Notes: generated by a model not told the origin, from the sequence alone. 64,000 nt of DNA from CAZDDB01 sp963843285 (GCA_963843285.1 CAWJJO010000001.1:124001-188000), one strand, 5' to 3'. Counted from the stretch's first letter, positions 52,964 through 62,691 are shown. Numbers and translations: made by a program.

Positions 52964-53845
52964 TCACAACCCCGTCACCCCGGTATATTCGGCGTGAGGG
53001 ACAAATCGGGTGCGGTAGCATTCGGGAAAATGATGGGAAGCCTTCTCGAGTTCGTCACTGTTTTCAAACAATCCATAAACGGCGGAACCGCTGCCTGTCA
53101 TTGCCGCAGCCACGGCGCCAAGCCCGTAAAGTTTCTGTTTGATCGAGCTCAATTCCGGGTACATCGCGAAGGCAACCGGCTCGAGATCATTTTCAATTTG
53201 GGCGGCAAACTGTTGGATCGATTTCGGGCGTTGATATTTCAAAGAGCTCCGTTTTTTCCGGAACCCGGAGTCGTCCAGCTTCCGATATACCTCCGCGGTG
53301 GAGCATCGAACATCCGGACAAACAATCAGCGTATGCAGACAGGGCCAATCTTTGATCTGCGTGATCCGGTCACCGCGAACTCGCCCAAGCGCCGTCCCGC
53401 CGTACAAGAAAAAGGGAACATCTGAGCCGAGCTTTCGGGCAAGTGAGACAAGTTTCTTGGGATTGAGGGGCCAGCCAAGAAAACGGGACAACGCGATCAG
53501 AGTCACTGCGGCATTTGAGGAGCCGCCGCCCATTCCGGTTTCAGCCGGAATTTGCTTCCTGGCTTCGATCTCGATCTTGCACCGGACGGGATGTTCTTCG
53601 TTAAACATGTGGCACGCTTTCCAGATCAGATTCAAGCTATCAGCAGGAATCGCGCTGTCTCCCATGTCCAGCACCAGATGCAAACCGGAATTCGGAAAGA
53701 AACGGAATGTCAGAACGTCGTGAAGCCCGATCGTCTGGAAGACAGTTTCCAGAGAATGATAGCCGTCCCGCCTGCGGTTCAGGACGCGCAAGATCAGATT
53801 GATTTTTGCAAACGACGGGAGGATCAGTTCCTTCAAAGCCTTCAT
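52964..53845 (-). CDS. ispE: 4-diphosphocytidyl-2-C-methyl-D-erythritol kinase
   Basis: 293 residues, a GHMP kinase of the non-mevalonate isoprenoid pathway. SFAKINLILRVLNRRRDGYH is the IspE start motif. The ATP loop reads PAETGMGGGSSNAAV (Asn where Asp is common), and MTGSGSAVYGLF is the third GHMP motif. AGGA precedes the ATG at 53845. It lies between the sulfatase-fold gene and tRNA-Gln, forming the usual ispE-tRNA-prs-rplY-pth order. Confidence 0.95.
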   Translation of the reverse strand: MKALKELILPSFAKINLILRVLNRRRDGYHSLETVFQTIGLHDVLTFRFFPNSGLHLVLDMGDSAIPADSLNLIWKACHMFNEEHPVRCKIEIEARKQIPAETGMGGGSSNAAVTLIALSRFLGWPLNPKKLVSLARKLGSDVPFFLYGGTALGRVRGDRITQIKDWPCLHTLIVCPDVRCSTAEVYRKLDDSGFRKKRSSLKYQRPKSIQQFAAQIENDLEPVAFAMYPELSSIKQKLYGLGAVAAAMTGSGSAVYGLFENSDELEKASHHFPECYRTRFVPHAEYTGVTGL

Positions 53846-53880
53846 CCTTTATCCTGATGTTGTCTTGTTGTTGCTGGAGT

Positions 53881-55542
53881 CTATTGTTTCCACGATGAAT
53901 CCAAAGATAGCATTACGGACTCCCGTACACGCAACGTTTCGGGGTCGGCCGGCATCAATGACTCGAATTTCATCTCTTCGTGTTTGCCTGTAGAGAAGAA
54001 ACGTTTGGACGTACGATTTTTTATCGAAGGGTCAAAAACAGAAATACCTTGTACCCAGGGTAACTGAACGCGAAGAATATCGGCAATAGTTGGTAAAATA
54101 TCCATGTTCGAAACATTCAGGTCGTTGACTGCCCCCTTCTCCTGATGAGGAGTCTTGATGAATAACGGAACAAGCACGATATCCTGGTAATTGTTACTTC
54201 TAGCGCCGCGACGAGAACGGCCGATTCGAAAACTGATTCCATGATCGGCTGTAATAATGAGCAGGCATTGGTCATATATTCTCGTGGTCCGGAGGCGCTC
54301 CAAAAGGATTCCGACAAGACGGTCCACCGCACCCACCTGGAGCAGATGACATTCATAACGGTGCAAATAATATTTCCCTTTTTCTTCCACAAACTGGCAG
54401 TCCTTACGCTTACCTGACGGAAGGTATTGCCAGGGATCATGCGGAAGCAGACTGTGAACGTAGAACAAAGTCGGTTTCTCGGTGGGAGTGATTGCCTCTA
54501 CAAATGACAGGAAATTCAAAACGCGGTCGGTTTCACCTGTCGTATCATGACTTCGACCCCAGAAATTGCCCCAGGCTTGATCCACAGGCGGTAACCATCC
54601 CGCCGCTCCCACGTCTTTGGGAATCACCATGTGCGCATAGAGCAGTGCGAGATCCAGTATCATGGATTTTATGCGTGCCGACCACTCCGTCCGATCTTTT
54701 AGCCGGTATGCTTCTTTCGGCAAAAGACGTTCTCCTCCTTCGATTACTTTGAGCTCGTAGGTCCGGCCCAGGGTCGTGAACAGGTTTTGCGGATGGTCAT
54801 CAATAATTGGCAGATCCATGGTCTTTGGAAACTCTCCGCTCACGATAGACGGAACAGCGTAACTCGTAAAATCCGACACAGCAGTCGCGTTCCGGTACCA
54901 TGTAGTCGTTTCCGCAAGCCGCGCAAAGTTTGGAAAGTGTACGGCATCGATCGTGAACTGATCTTTCAATATCGAGCTCAGGGGAAACTCATCAAATATG
55001 ACCAATACGACGGGAGTGGATGATGAAATTTCTATGTTCGGGACAGAAAAATCCTTATTTGTGATCAGTTTGGAGATCGAATCGTGCATCAAGAATAGTC
55101 CCGGGACAATCAGGATCGATGGAATCAAGAATCCAATGAACATTCGAATCGAGGCATAACGGCGGTATCCGATTACGAATAGGCCGCTGATAAGAAATGT
55201 GCAGGATATGGCAATCGTCCACGGCGTTCGCAAGCTTCTGTTGAGAGGAATAACGACAAAAAGGGAAAAGACAATGAATAGGATGAAACTGTGGAAGTTC
55301 TTCTCCCAGTTTGACTTGAACCGGGATACAAACCACTCAGACAGAATCAGAAAGCTAGGAACTAGGAACGCAACGATGAGAACGATCACGAAAATGTCTG
55401 CAGATGTACTTCCGCGAACAATAAAGAACTCGGGGTTCATCTCCAGTTGCTCGAACAATGGATGCGAAATCGCAAGCGATGAGAGTGCGAGGATGTGAAG
55501 GATACGCTGGACGCCTCCAGAACTGTTCTCCTGCACGGACAT
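53881..55542 (-). CDS. Membrane sulfatase-fold (alkaline phosphatase superfamily) enzyme
   Basis: 553 residues. Several membrane helices (about 10-165) are followed by an extracytoplasmic sulfatase-like domain (about 180-500). VVLVIFDEFP supplies a metal-binding Asp, and ITADHGISF the DHG motif. The usual sulfatase Cys/Ser-x-Pro-x-Arg motif is missing. TSYAVPSIVSGEFP offers a threonine or serine nucleophile, as in phosphoglycerol or phosphoethanolamine transferases. It could therefore transfer or remove a phospho group on envelope lipids or glycans. The start ATG at 55542 has no clear ribosome-binding site. Substrate unknown. Confidence 0.75.
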   Translation of the reverse strand: MSVQENSSGGVQRILHILALSSLAISHPLFEQLEMNPEFFIVRGSTSADIFVIVLIVAFLVPSFLILSEWFVSRFKSNWEKNFHSFILFIVFSLFVVIPLNRSLRTPWTIAISCTFLISGLFVIGYRRYASIRMFIGFLIPSILIVPGLFLMHDSISKLITNKDFSVPNIEISSSTPVVLVIFDEFPLSSILKDQFTIDAVHFPNFARLAETTTWYRNATAVSDFTSYAVPSIVSGEFPKTMDLPIIDDHPQNLFTTLGRTYELKVIEGGERLLPKEAYRLKDRTEWSARIKSMILDLALLYAHMVIPKDVGAAGWLPPVDQAWGNFWGRSHDTTGETDRVLNFLSFVEAITPTEKPTLFYVHSLLPHDPWQYLPSGKRKDCQFVEEKGKYYLHRYECHLLQVGAVDRLVGILLERLRTTRIYDQCLLIITADHGISFRIGRSRRGARSNNYQDIVLVPLFIKTPHQEKGAVNDLNVSNMDILPTIADILRVQLPWVQGISVFDPSIKNRTSKRFFSTGKHEEMKFESLMPADPETLRVRESVMLSLDSSWKQ

Positions 55543-55616
55543 TCAATGATCTTATCACGCGCTTTACGACCCTTCCCGATTGCCAGGGAGTGAGTTCTTT
55601 CAAAGGCTTCCTCTTC

Positions 55617-55622
55617 TATAAT
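55617..55622 (+). promoter_or_regulatory. -10 box before the HpnB-like gene
   Basis: A perfect TATAAT ends 6 bp before the GTG at 55629 with no ribosome-binding site between. It parallels the arrangement at 25699 and suggests a leaderless transcript. Confidence 0.35.
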
Positions 55623-55628
55623 GATTCT

Positions 55629-56762
55629 GTGTTGTTGTTGTACATCGTTCTGGTCGTTTCCAATTTGTTTTGGCTTGCTTTGCTGATCCAGGGGATTGAG
55701 CAGGCGAAGCAACCGCCGTTTCTTCCGGAAGACCAGGATCCTGTTTCCACACCGAAGATTTCGGTTCTGGTGCCGGCTCGAAATGAGAGTCGAATCTTGT
55801 CACATACTCTGGACTCGATTCTGAATCTGGATTATCCCGATTTCGAGGTTGTCGTGATCGATGATCATAGCGAAGACAACACCTTCGCGATCGCTTCCGA
55901 ATTTGCCGCCAAGGATCCGCGCGTTCGCGTAATGAAGAGTGCCGAGCTCCCGCCGGATTGGCGCGGAAAGTCGTGGGCGCTGCACCACGCCGCATTGATG
56001 GCTCAAGGAAGCTGGCTTCTGTTCGCAGACGCGGATGTAACGCATCATCCCAAAATACTTCGGTGCGCTCTGGCGCTGGCGCAACGGGAAAAACTGGATC
56101 TGCTGTCCGTAATTCCGCATATGGAATGCCCGACCTTTTGGGATCGAATCATGCTTCCTTCCTTTGCGGCAATTCTCAATATAGTAAAACCGGTTCACAA
56201 ATCCAACGATCCGAACTCTCCCGTAGCGCTGGCGCCCGGAGGATTCTTGCTGATCAAGGCAATGATTTTCAAACACCTGGGGGGCTACGAACAAATCCAT
56301 ATGGCATTGGCGGAAGATGTAAAACTGGCGGAGCTGTTCAAACGCTCCGGATACCGCATTCGGACGGTATTTTGCAAATCGAAGTGGGTCCGCACTCGAA
56401 TGTATGCGTCCTTTCGGGAAATCTGGGAAGGACTCAGCCGGCACGCGTTTGAGGGCGCCGGCTTCAATCCGGTCCGGATTGTGGCGGCCGCCATCGCAGG
56501 AAACTTTTGTATTGTCGTTCCGTGGATTACACTCACAGCAGGATTCGTTCTGCACCATCGGACCCTGGTTCTGCTTTCCGTGTTCCCGGTCCTTCTCATG
56601 CTGATCCTGCAAGCGTTTCTCAATTTCAAATGGGAAGTCCCGCTCTACTACTTTTTTAGTTTTCCACTGGCTACTGTAATCTACAGTTTCATTATGATGA
56701 ACTCGATGTGGAGTCATTATTTCCGAGGTGGCGTTCTGTGGAAGGGGCGCCGGTATGGTTAA
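55629..56762 (+). CDS. HpnB-like family 2 glycosyltransferase
   Basis: About 377 residues from the GTG at 55629, the first in-frame start before the membrane helix. A longer frame to 55458 runs through non-family residues and the divergent promoter region. Order: membrane helix (about 2-22), GT2 domain with ISVLVPARNESRILSHTLDSIL, VVVIDDHSEDNT and the DADV metal motif, then GGFLLI and AEDVKLAELFKRSGYRI, and C-terminal membrane helices (about 285-365). It resembles the hopanoid-associated glycosyltransferase HpnB, but no other hopanoid gene is visible. Function probably glycosylation of a membrane lipid. Confidence 0.75.
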   Translation: MLLLYIVLVVSNLFWLALLIQGIEQAKQPPFLPEDQDPVSTPKISVLVPARNESRILSHTLDSILNLDYPDFEVVVIDDHSEDNTFAIASEFAAKDPRVRVMKSAELPPDWRGKSWALHHAALMAQGSWLLFADADVTHHPKILRCALALAQREKLDLLSVIPHMECPTFWDRIMLPSFAAILNIVKPVHKSNDPNSPVALAPGGFLLIKAMIFKHLGGYEQIHMALAEDVKLAELFKRSGYRIRTVFCKSKWVRTRMYASFREIWEGLSRHAFEGAGFNPVRIVAAAIAGNFCIVVPWITLTAGFVLHHRTLVLLSVFPVLLMLILQAFLNFKWEVPLYYFFSFPLATVIYSFIMMNSMWSHYFRGGVLWKGRRYG

Positions 56763-56763
56763 G

Positions 56764-56788
56764 CTCTTTCTCGCAAAGCGCGCAAAGA
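56764..56788 (+). repeat. Partial copy of repeat family D
   Basis: CTCTTTCTCGCAAAGCGCGC and the following AAAGA match one arm of the element at 23069-23133. It lies between the HpnB-like stop and the aroK start and has no partner arm. Confidence 0.5.
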
Positions 56789-56793
56789 ATGAA

Positions 56794-57255
56794 ATGAGAA
56801 TTTATTTAACAGGATTCATGGGAGCGGGCAAAAGCACGGCTGGTCGTGTTCTGGCTCAAGCTCTGCATCATGAATTCCTCGATCTCGATACGGAGATCGA
56901 AAGAGCGGCCGGAAAAAAAATCGCCGAAATTTTTGCGAGATCTGAAGAGGAATTCCGAACACTGGAAACTGCATGTCTGCAATCAATCGTTGCCGCAGAC
57001 GTCGTTATCGCAACCGGCGGGGGCTGTTTCATTCACAATCAGGAATGGATGCTGGAAAACGGCAAAGTCATCTACCTGCATGTCCCTTTAGAGAAACTGG
57101 CCGAACGGATCGGTGCTGATCCGAATCGTCCACTCTGGCGAAATGCGGAAACGCTGTACCGCGAACGAGAAGCAATTTACCGGAGCGCGCATTTGACGGT
57201 CGATGGAACAGCATCCCCGGAAGCGATTGCGTCCGCGATCAGGCTCGTCATCTGA
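56794..57255 (+). CDS. aroK: Shikimate kinase
   Basis: 153 residues, the normal length for AroK/AroL. It phosphorylates shikimate in aromatic amino acid synthesis. MRIYLTGFMGAGKSTAGRVLA has the P-loop, FLDLDTEIE binds metal and shikimate, and VIATGGGCF is the shikimate-binding GGG motif. The ATG at 56794 is used. A frame from 56728 would add residues from the upstream gene and repeat. It converges with aroA, the next but one enzyme of the pathway. Confidence 0.93.
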   Translation: MRIYLTGFMGAGKSTAGRVLAQALHHEFLDLDTEIERAAGKKIAEIFARSEEEFRTLETACLQSIVAADVVIATGGGCFIHNQEWMLENGKVIYLHVPLEKLAERIGADPNRPLWRNAETLYREREAIYRSAHLTVDGTASPEAIASAIRLVI

Positions 57256-57259
57256 TTTT

Positions 57260-57327
57260 GGAGTGGTGAGCGCCCTGCCCGCCCGAAGTCGATTCCACTT
57301 GTTGCGGGCACGGAGGCCCGCGACTCC
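57260..57327. repeat. Inverted-repeat element, family E
   Basis: The ends are GGAGTGG and its CGACTCC partner, with GC-rich GCCCGC internal arms. It exactly fills the space between the convergent aroK and aroA stop codons. Related copies are at 3481 and 59324. Confidence 0.65.
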
Positions 57328-58519
57328 TAGTCCATTACGGCGTTCAGAACGTCGAAGAATTCCGGATAGCTGACTCGCACACACTCGGGATCATCCAATT
57401 CGATACCGGCAACTGCAAATGTCATTGCGATCCGGTGATCGCCATACGTGCTGGCGACACCGTCCTGCCGGAGGGTTCCCGGAAAAACTCGATAGCCATC
57501 ATTACCTTCTTCAACGGAAATTCCCAGCGCGTCCAAATTCGAAACCATGGCTTCAATCCGATCGGATTCTTTGTGACGCAGTTCTTCCGCGCCGGAAACT
57601 TCAAAACCGCAGCGCGTGCCGAGCAAGGACAAGGCCGGAATCTCATCAATCAACGACGGGACTTCCACAGGCCGGATTATGATCGGCCGCAGTTCGCCTC
57701 CACTGCAAACACGCAAATCGGCTACCAGCTCATTTTGCAATAAGGTGCGTGCGGTTACTTCAATTTTTGCCCCAGCATTTTGAAGTTTGCGAAGGTACGC
57801 TACGCGGTGCGGATTCATCAACATGTTTCGAAACGTAATATCGGAGCCGGAGCGCAAAAGAGCCCTTACTACAAAAAATGCCGCAGCGGAAGGATCTCCG
57901 GGTACATCATATTCAAACACGGGAACCACCGGATTGGCACGGCGCGCGATTCTTGCTTCCAATCCCAAATACTCAAAGAGACGTTCCGTGTGGTCACGGC
58001 TGGGAACCATTTCGATCACGCGTGTACCGGGGTGGCTCAATCCGGCAAACAAAATGGCGCTTTTTACCTGCGCACTGCTGTTCGGCATCCGGTATTGAAT
58101 CGGATACCGACTTCCTTCCTCCAGCACAACAGGGGCATATTCCTCATCTCGCAACCGGATCACGGCGCCCATTTCGCGAAGCGGTTCGGCCAGACGACGC
58201 ATCGGACGCCGCAATAGCGACACATCTCCAATCAGAGTTGCAGGCACATTGGAGCCGGCCAGCAAACCCGTCAGCATCCGTATCGTAGAGCCGGAGTTAC
58301 CACAATCCAGCGGCAGATGTGGCGATCGCAGCCGCGCAGGATGAATCATCAGATTTCCTTCGACACTGCTGCCCAGCTGCCGCAAACAATCCAGTGTGGA
58401 AGCGCAATCGGCCCCCGTGTTGTAATTTCGAATTCTGCACGGGCCTTCTGCCACTGCGGCCAGCATCGCTACACGATGGGAAATGGATTTGTCCCGGGTA
58501 GATTTACAACTCCTTTCAC
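57327..58519 (-). CDS. aroA: EPSP synthase, apparent 1-bp deletion near the start
   Basis: 3-phosphoshikimate 1-carboxyvinyltransferase. The body matches AroA: LDCGNSGSTIRMLTGLLAG, RRPMRRLAEPLREMGA, GDPSAAAFF, EVPSLIDEIPAL, RHKESDRI and YGDHRIAM. The conserved LPGDKSISHRVAMLAA is broken: the frame reads LPGTNPFPIV and stops. Adding one C near 58493-58495 (a CCC run on the plus strand) restores it. The start is then GTG 58519, with AAAGGA 6 nt upstream and a 4-bp overlap with the dioxygenase stop. About 397 residues in all. As written, only a start at 58466 lacking the PGDKS motif remains. Confidence 0.93.
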
Positions 58520-59265
58520 AACAAATCCTTTACTCCAGGCCATTCCCGCCAGATGTCCGAGAAAACCCGGCTTTTGTGAAAATTGTGATGCCTGTCCGAC
58601 AGCCGAAAAAAAACAGCATACCGTATATATGGGGAAACATTTACTACCACAGTGTGCGCGGTTAGATAATGAGCAAGAATCGCATCGCCGGCCTTTGCCA
58701 GAACCTGGACCGGCTCGGGCATCTTGACCTTCGGCAACATGCCCCTGTGTAAGCAAGCCGTATCCTGTTCGCAAAAATAATCCCCGAAACTCCGGTGCGT
58801 GCCGGGCCAAGCTGTAAAGTTACCCCAAAAACGATTCGGGACATCGCTCAAGAAGACTCCAGCCAGCATGGTAAATGTGAAGATCGTTCCCTTCCTCACC
58901 CGGTTTTGAATCGAATACATGCCATCGATATGCGGATGAAGCTCGCCGGGTTTTTCCATCACTGGAAACCGCAGCGCGATTTGTCCGCCTCCCTCCAACC
59001 TCAGAGTATCTTTTTGAGTTAGTGATTCAGCAAGCTTCAATAATGGCGTTTCAAACAACAGATCGGTAATGGCCGGTTTTCCTCGCAACTCTGGACAATA
59101 CGAGCCGGCACGAAAAGACGGCACCATTTCAGGATCGATTCCCCTGCCGACAGAATGATTGATCGCGCGCAACGCAACGTAGATCTTCTGCTGCGAGACT
59201 ACTCCTGGAATCTTCAAATACCCATTCTTGATGAATTCAAGTTTCTGTTGCTGTGTCAACTGCAT
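58516..59265 (-). CDS. PhyH-like Fe(II)/2-oxoglutarate dioxygenase
   Basis: About 249 residues of the phytanoyl-CoA dioxygenase family. The iron-binding HxD lies in HPHIDGMY and the distal His in HYLTAHTVVVNVSPYIRYAVFFR, followed by an Arg that would hold 2-oxoglutarate. It is expected to hydroxylate a small substrate that cannot be named. The ATG at 59265 is chosen over a TTG at 59280. Its stop overlaps the restored aroA start by 4 bp (GTGA), so the two are probably translated together, an unusual pairing with the shikimate pathway. Confidence 0.8.
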   Translation of the reverse strand: MQLTQQQKLEFIKNGYLKIPGVVSQQKIYVALRAINHSVGRGIDPEMVPSFRAGSYCPELRGKPAITDLLFETPLLKLAESLTQKDTLRLEGGGQIALRFPVMEKPGELHPHIDGMYSIQNRVRKGTIFTFTMLAGVFLSDVPNRFWGNFTAWPGTHRSFGDYFCEQDTACLHRGMLPKVKMPEPVQVLAKAGDAILAHYLTAHTVVVNVSPYIRYAVFFRLSDRHHNFHKSRVFSDIWREWPGVKDLL

Positions 59266-59323
59266 ACGACAAAAGATCAAATATTAAATATCAAAAATCA
59301 AATAAACTAAACTCTCGTGTCGT

Positions 59324-59395
59324 GGAGTCGCGGGCCTCCGCGCCCGCGACAAGTGATGAATCACGTTGCGGCGGGCGGGGACGCCCGCCGACTCC
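59324..59395. repeat. Inverted-repeat element, family E
   Basis: GGAGTCGCGGGC (59324) and its complement ending GACTCC (59395) enclose two GC-rich hairpins. It lies between the dioxygenase and the Asp-box gene, which are divergent. Confidence 0.7.
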
Positions 59396-59503
59396 AAAAC
59401 AAATCTGTACCCGCTTATGCGGCTTTCGCGGTCTTGGCGGACTTTGCGGTTCCAACCTAATCCCACTCGTTGTATGATGTTAGGTTTCCAGAGGAGGGCT
59501 CCT

Positions 59504-62500
59504 ATGACCGATACCGTTTGCCGCCGGTTGTTCATTCTTATATTCCTGTTCGTATCCATTTCTTCTATTGTATTAGAAGCTGCGGAAGATAAGTCGGCGC
59601 CTGCCGCTGGACCGGGTGATGCCGTCGAATTCAAAGCGCTCAAGTATCGCCTGATCGGTCCCGGTTGGGGCGGGCGCGTATCGCGCGCTGCCGGAGTTCC
59701 GGGCGATCCGAATGTCTATTATTTTGCGGGCGCTGCAAGCGGTGTATGGAAAACGACCGATGGGGGCATTACCTGGAAATCGGTTTGGGATGATCAGCCC
59801 ATTTCTTCGATCGGATCTCTTGCGATATCACCCTCCAACCCCAATGTGATTTACGTTGGCTCCGGTGAAGCGAATATCCGTGGAAATGTGGGCGCAGGAA
59901 ATGGCATTTATAAGACAACCGATGGCGGCAAAACCTGGTCCCATGTCTGGAAACAGGAAGGTCAGATCGGCACGATGGTTGTGCATTCAACTAATCCCGA
60001 CATCGCATTTGCCGCAGTCCTGGGACACGCGTTCGGCCCAAACAAGGAACGTGGCGTGTACCGTACCAAAGATGGCGGCAAAACGTGGGAACAGGTTCTG
60101 AAAAAGGATGAAAACACCGGCACCTCCGATGTCGCGATGGATCCACACAATTCCAATATTCTGTTCGCAGGATTGTGGCAGGCCCGGCGTTACCCGTGGG
60201 CAATGACCAGCGGCGGTCCCGGCAGCGGGCTTTATGTCTCGCGCGATGGCGGAGATACATGGACCCAGCTCACGGGGAAAGGATTACCCGAAGGAATCTG
60301 GGGCAAAATCGGCATTGCAATTGCGCCTTCCGACAGCCGTCGGATCTACGCGTTGATTGAAGCGGAAAAAGGCGGATTGTTCCGTTCCGACGATGGTGGT
60401 GAAAATTGGACGCTTGCGACGGCGAATCGACTGGTGCGCCAGCGCGCGTGGTACTACTCCACGATGGCCGTACATCCCACGAATCCGAACGAAGTCTGGT
60501 TCCCGCAGGTCCCGATGCTGAAAACAATCGATGGTGGAAAGACGATCCAATTCGTCAGTGGTCTACATCACGGTGATCTTCACGACTGCTGGATCGATCC
60601 TTTGAATCCAAAGAGAATGATTGCATCCAACGATGGCGGTGTGGACATTTCCACAGATGGCGGGGAAACCTGGTTTGCACCCGGCCTTCCGATTTCGCAG
60701 TTCTATCACATTTCTGTGAGTAATCGTGTACCCTACGATGTAGCAGGGTCCATGCAGGACATCGGTACCGCGCAGGGTCCGAATCACAGTCTTAGCAATG
60801 CCGGCATTCGGAATCAGGATTGGTATTACGCAGGCGGCGGTGAAGCCGGACACGTGGTGTCTGATCCATCCGACCCGAATATTGTCTATGCCGGCGAGTA
60901 TGGCGGTTACATTTCACGCTATGATCGGCGAACTCGCCAGGCCCGCACGATCGGAATTTATCCGGAAGATCCATCCGGTCATGGCGGCGAAGATCTGAAA
61001 TTCAGATTTCAATGGACCGCTCCGATCGCCATTTCTCCACACAATTCCAATGTCGTCTACCATGGAGGAAACGTCCTGTTTCGTACCGACAACGGAGGAC
61101 AAACATGGACGCCGATCAGCCCCGATCTTACCCGAAACGACAAATCAAAACAGGAATGGAGCGGCGGACCGATCACAGGAGACAACACAGGTGTTGAAAT
61201 CTATTGCACGATTTTTGCGGTTGCGGAATCACCTGTACAAAAAGACCTGATCTGGACCGGTAGTGATGACGGGTTGGTACAGGTGACTACAGATGGCGGA
61301 AAAAACTGGAAGAATGTGACCTCCGCAATGACCGGAATCCCCGAATGGGGAACTGTTACGATGATTGAGCCTTCCCGGTTTGATGCAGGAACAGCGTTCG
61401 TTGTGGTGGAAGCTCATAGATTGGACAACATGAAGCCGTATCTTTTTAAGACTTCCGACTTCGGCGCAACATGGAAGCGACTTGACGCTTCCCTTCCACA
61501 GGACATCTATCTTCATGCAGTTCGTGAAGATCCCGCTCGAAAAGACATTCTTTACGCGGGAACGGAACGAGGCGTGATCTATTCAGCAGATTCCGGCAAA
61601 TCCTGGAGAACGCTGAAGCTGAACATGCCTACCGTTGCTGTTCACGATCTCGTGGTCAAAGACAACAGTCTGGTAGTCGGCACAATGGGCCGCTCCATAT
61701 ATGTCTTTGATCATCTCAACGTATTGCGCGAAATATCTCCGGATATCACTCGCACCGCAGCTCATCTGTTTTCTTCGCCCGATGCGATCCGCTGGAAATA
61801 TGACTACGTTCCACGCGAAAAATGGGCCGGGGAGAATCCTCCTTGTTGTGCCAGAATCTATTACTGGCTAAAAGAAGCGCCAAAGAGCGATGTCACAATC
61901 GAAATCCTCGATGCTCAGAACAAAGTTGTCCGGAATTTGAGCAGCAAACAAAGAACCCCCACAGGAGCGGATGACGACGTTGAGGAGGAAGCGAAAAACC
62001 TGAAAGAAGCTGCCCTTTCAAAAGAAGCCGGAATCCAGGCCGGCGTATGGGATCTAACCTATGAGGGCGCAGAAATGATTCAGGGTTCCAAAGAGGATCT
62101 GGGCGATCCTTCTTCAGGTCCCGCAGCACTTCCAGGGACGTACACGGTGAAGCTCACAGTGGACGGTCAGTCGTACACGACGCCGTTGAAGGTAATCCAG
62201 GATCCCAGACGCGCGATTTCGAACGAAGACCTGAAAACACAATTCGATTTTGCAATCGCAATCCGTGATGATATCAGCCGGCTTACCGGAATTGTGCGTC
62301 AGATTCGAAGTGTGCGGGAACAAATCAGCAGTCGCAACAAGCTCCTTCAGGGAAATGCGAAAGCATCGCAGTTGATCAAGGATTCGGATGCCCTCTCTGC
62401 AAAATTGGATGTGCTGGATGGAAAGCTGCACAACCCGAAAGCAGAAGTTGTTTACGATATCCTGGCTTTCAAGGGCGGAGCAAAGGTGTATTCACGCATC

Positions 62501-62686
62501 AGTGGCCTGTATGCGTTTGTTGTGGCAAGTGATGATCTCCCCACCCAGGGCCAGGGTGAAGTGTACGCCGAGCAGAAAAAGGAGCTGGACGGCTACAATG
62601 CGGAATGGAAACAACTGAGCGCGGAGATTGCGAATTTGAATGCAGCGGCGAAAGCAGTTGATCTGCCTGCACTCATCGCACCGTAG
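59504..62686 (+). CDS. Exported Asp-box (BNR/VPS10-like) propeller protein, about 1060 aa
   Basis: A signal peptide (about 1-28, ending LEAAE) is followed by a double beta-propeller region (about 40-740) with at least ten Asp-box motifs of the form TxDGGxTW (for example KTTDGGITW, RTKDGGKTW, VSRDGGDTW, RTDNGGQTW, SADSGKSW). A C-terminal beta-sandwich and helical part follows. These proteins are common in acidobacteria and often labelled glycosyl hydrolase or sortilin-like, but Asp-boxes alone do not prove enzymatic activity. The ATG at 59504 has GGAGG 8 nt upstream. An upstream frame (59366) would span a repeat. Confidence 0.85.
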   Translation: MTDTVCRRLFILIFLFVSISSIVLEAAEDKSAPAAGPGDAVEFKALKYRLIGPGWGGRVSRAAGVPGDPNVYYFAGAASGVWKTTDGGITWKSVWDDQPISSIGSLAISPSNPNVIYVGSGEANIRGNVGAGNGIYKTTDGGKTWSHVWKQEGQIGTMVVHSTNPDIAFAAVLGHAFGPNKERGVYRTKDGGKTWEQVLKKDENTGTSDVAMDPHNSNILFAGLWQARRYPWAMTSGGPGSGLYVSRDGGDTWTQLTGKGLPEGIWGKIGIAIAPSDSRRIYALIEAEKGGLFRSDDGGENWTLATANRLVRQRAWYYSTMAVHPTNPNEVWFPQVPMLKTIDGGKTIQFVSGLHHGDLHDCWIDPLNPKRMIASNDGGVDISTDGGETWFAPGLPISQFYHISVSNRVPYDVAGSMQDIGTAQGPNHSLSNAGIRNQDWYYAGGGEAGHVVSDPSDPNIVYAGEYGGYISRYDRRTRQARTIGIYPEDPSGHGGEDLKFRFQWTAPIAISPHNSNVVYHGGNVLFRTDNGGQTWTPISPDLTRNDKSKQEWSGGPITGDNTGVEIYCTIFAVAESPVQKDLIWTGSDDGLVQVTTDGGKNWKNVTSAMTGIPEWGTVTMIEPSRFDAGTAFVVVEAHRLDNMKPYLFKTSDFGATWKRLDASLPQDIYLHAVREDPARKDILYAGTERGVIYSADSGKSWRTLKLNMPTVAVHDLVVKDNSLVVGTMGRSIYVFDHLNVLREISPDITRTAAHLFSSPDAIRWKYDYVPREKWAGENPPCCARIYYWLKEAPKSDVTIEILDAQNKVVRNLSSKQRTPTGADDDVEEEAKNLKEAALSKEAGIQAGVWDLTYEGAEMIQGSKEDLGDPSSGPAALPGTYTVKLTVDGQSYTTPLKVIQDPRRAISNEDLKTQFDFAIAIRDDISRLTGIVRQIRSVREQISSRNKLLQGNAKASQLIKDSDALSAKLDVLDGKLHNPKAEVVYDILAFKGGAKVYSRISGLYAFVVASDDLPTQGQGEVYAEQKKELDGYNAEWKQLSAEIANLNAAAKAVDLPALIAP

Positions 62687-62691
62687 AAAGG

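Noticed and set aside
57780..58217. Plus-strand frames opposite aroA
   Set aside because: They overlap a conserved essential gene and have no supporting motif or start signal.
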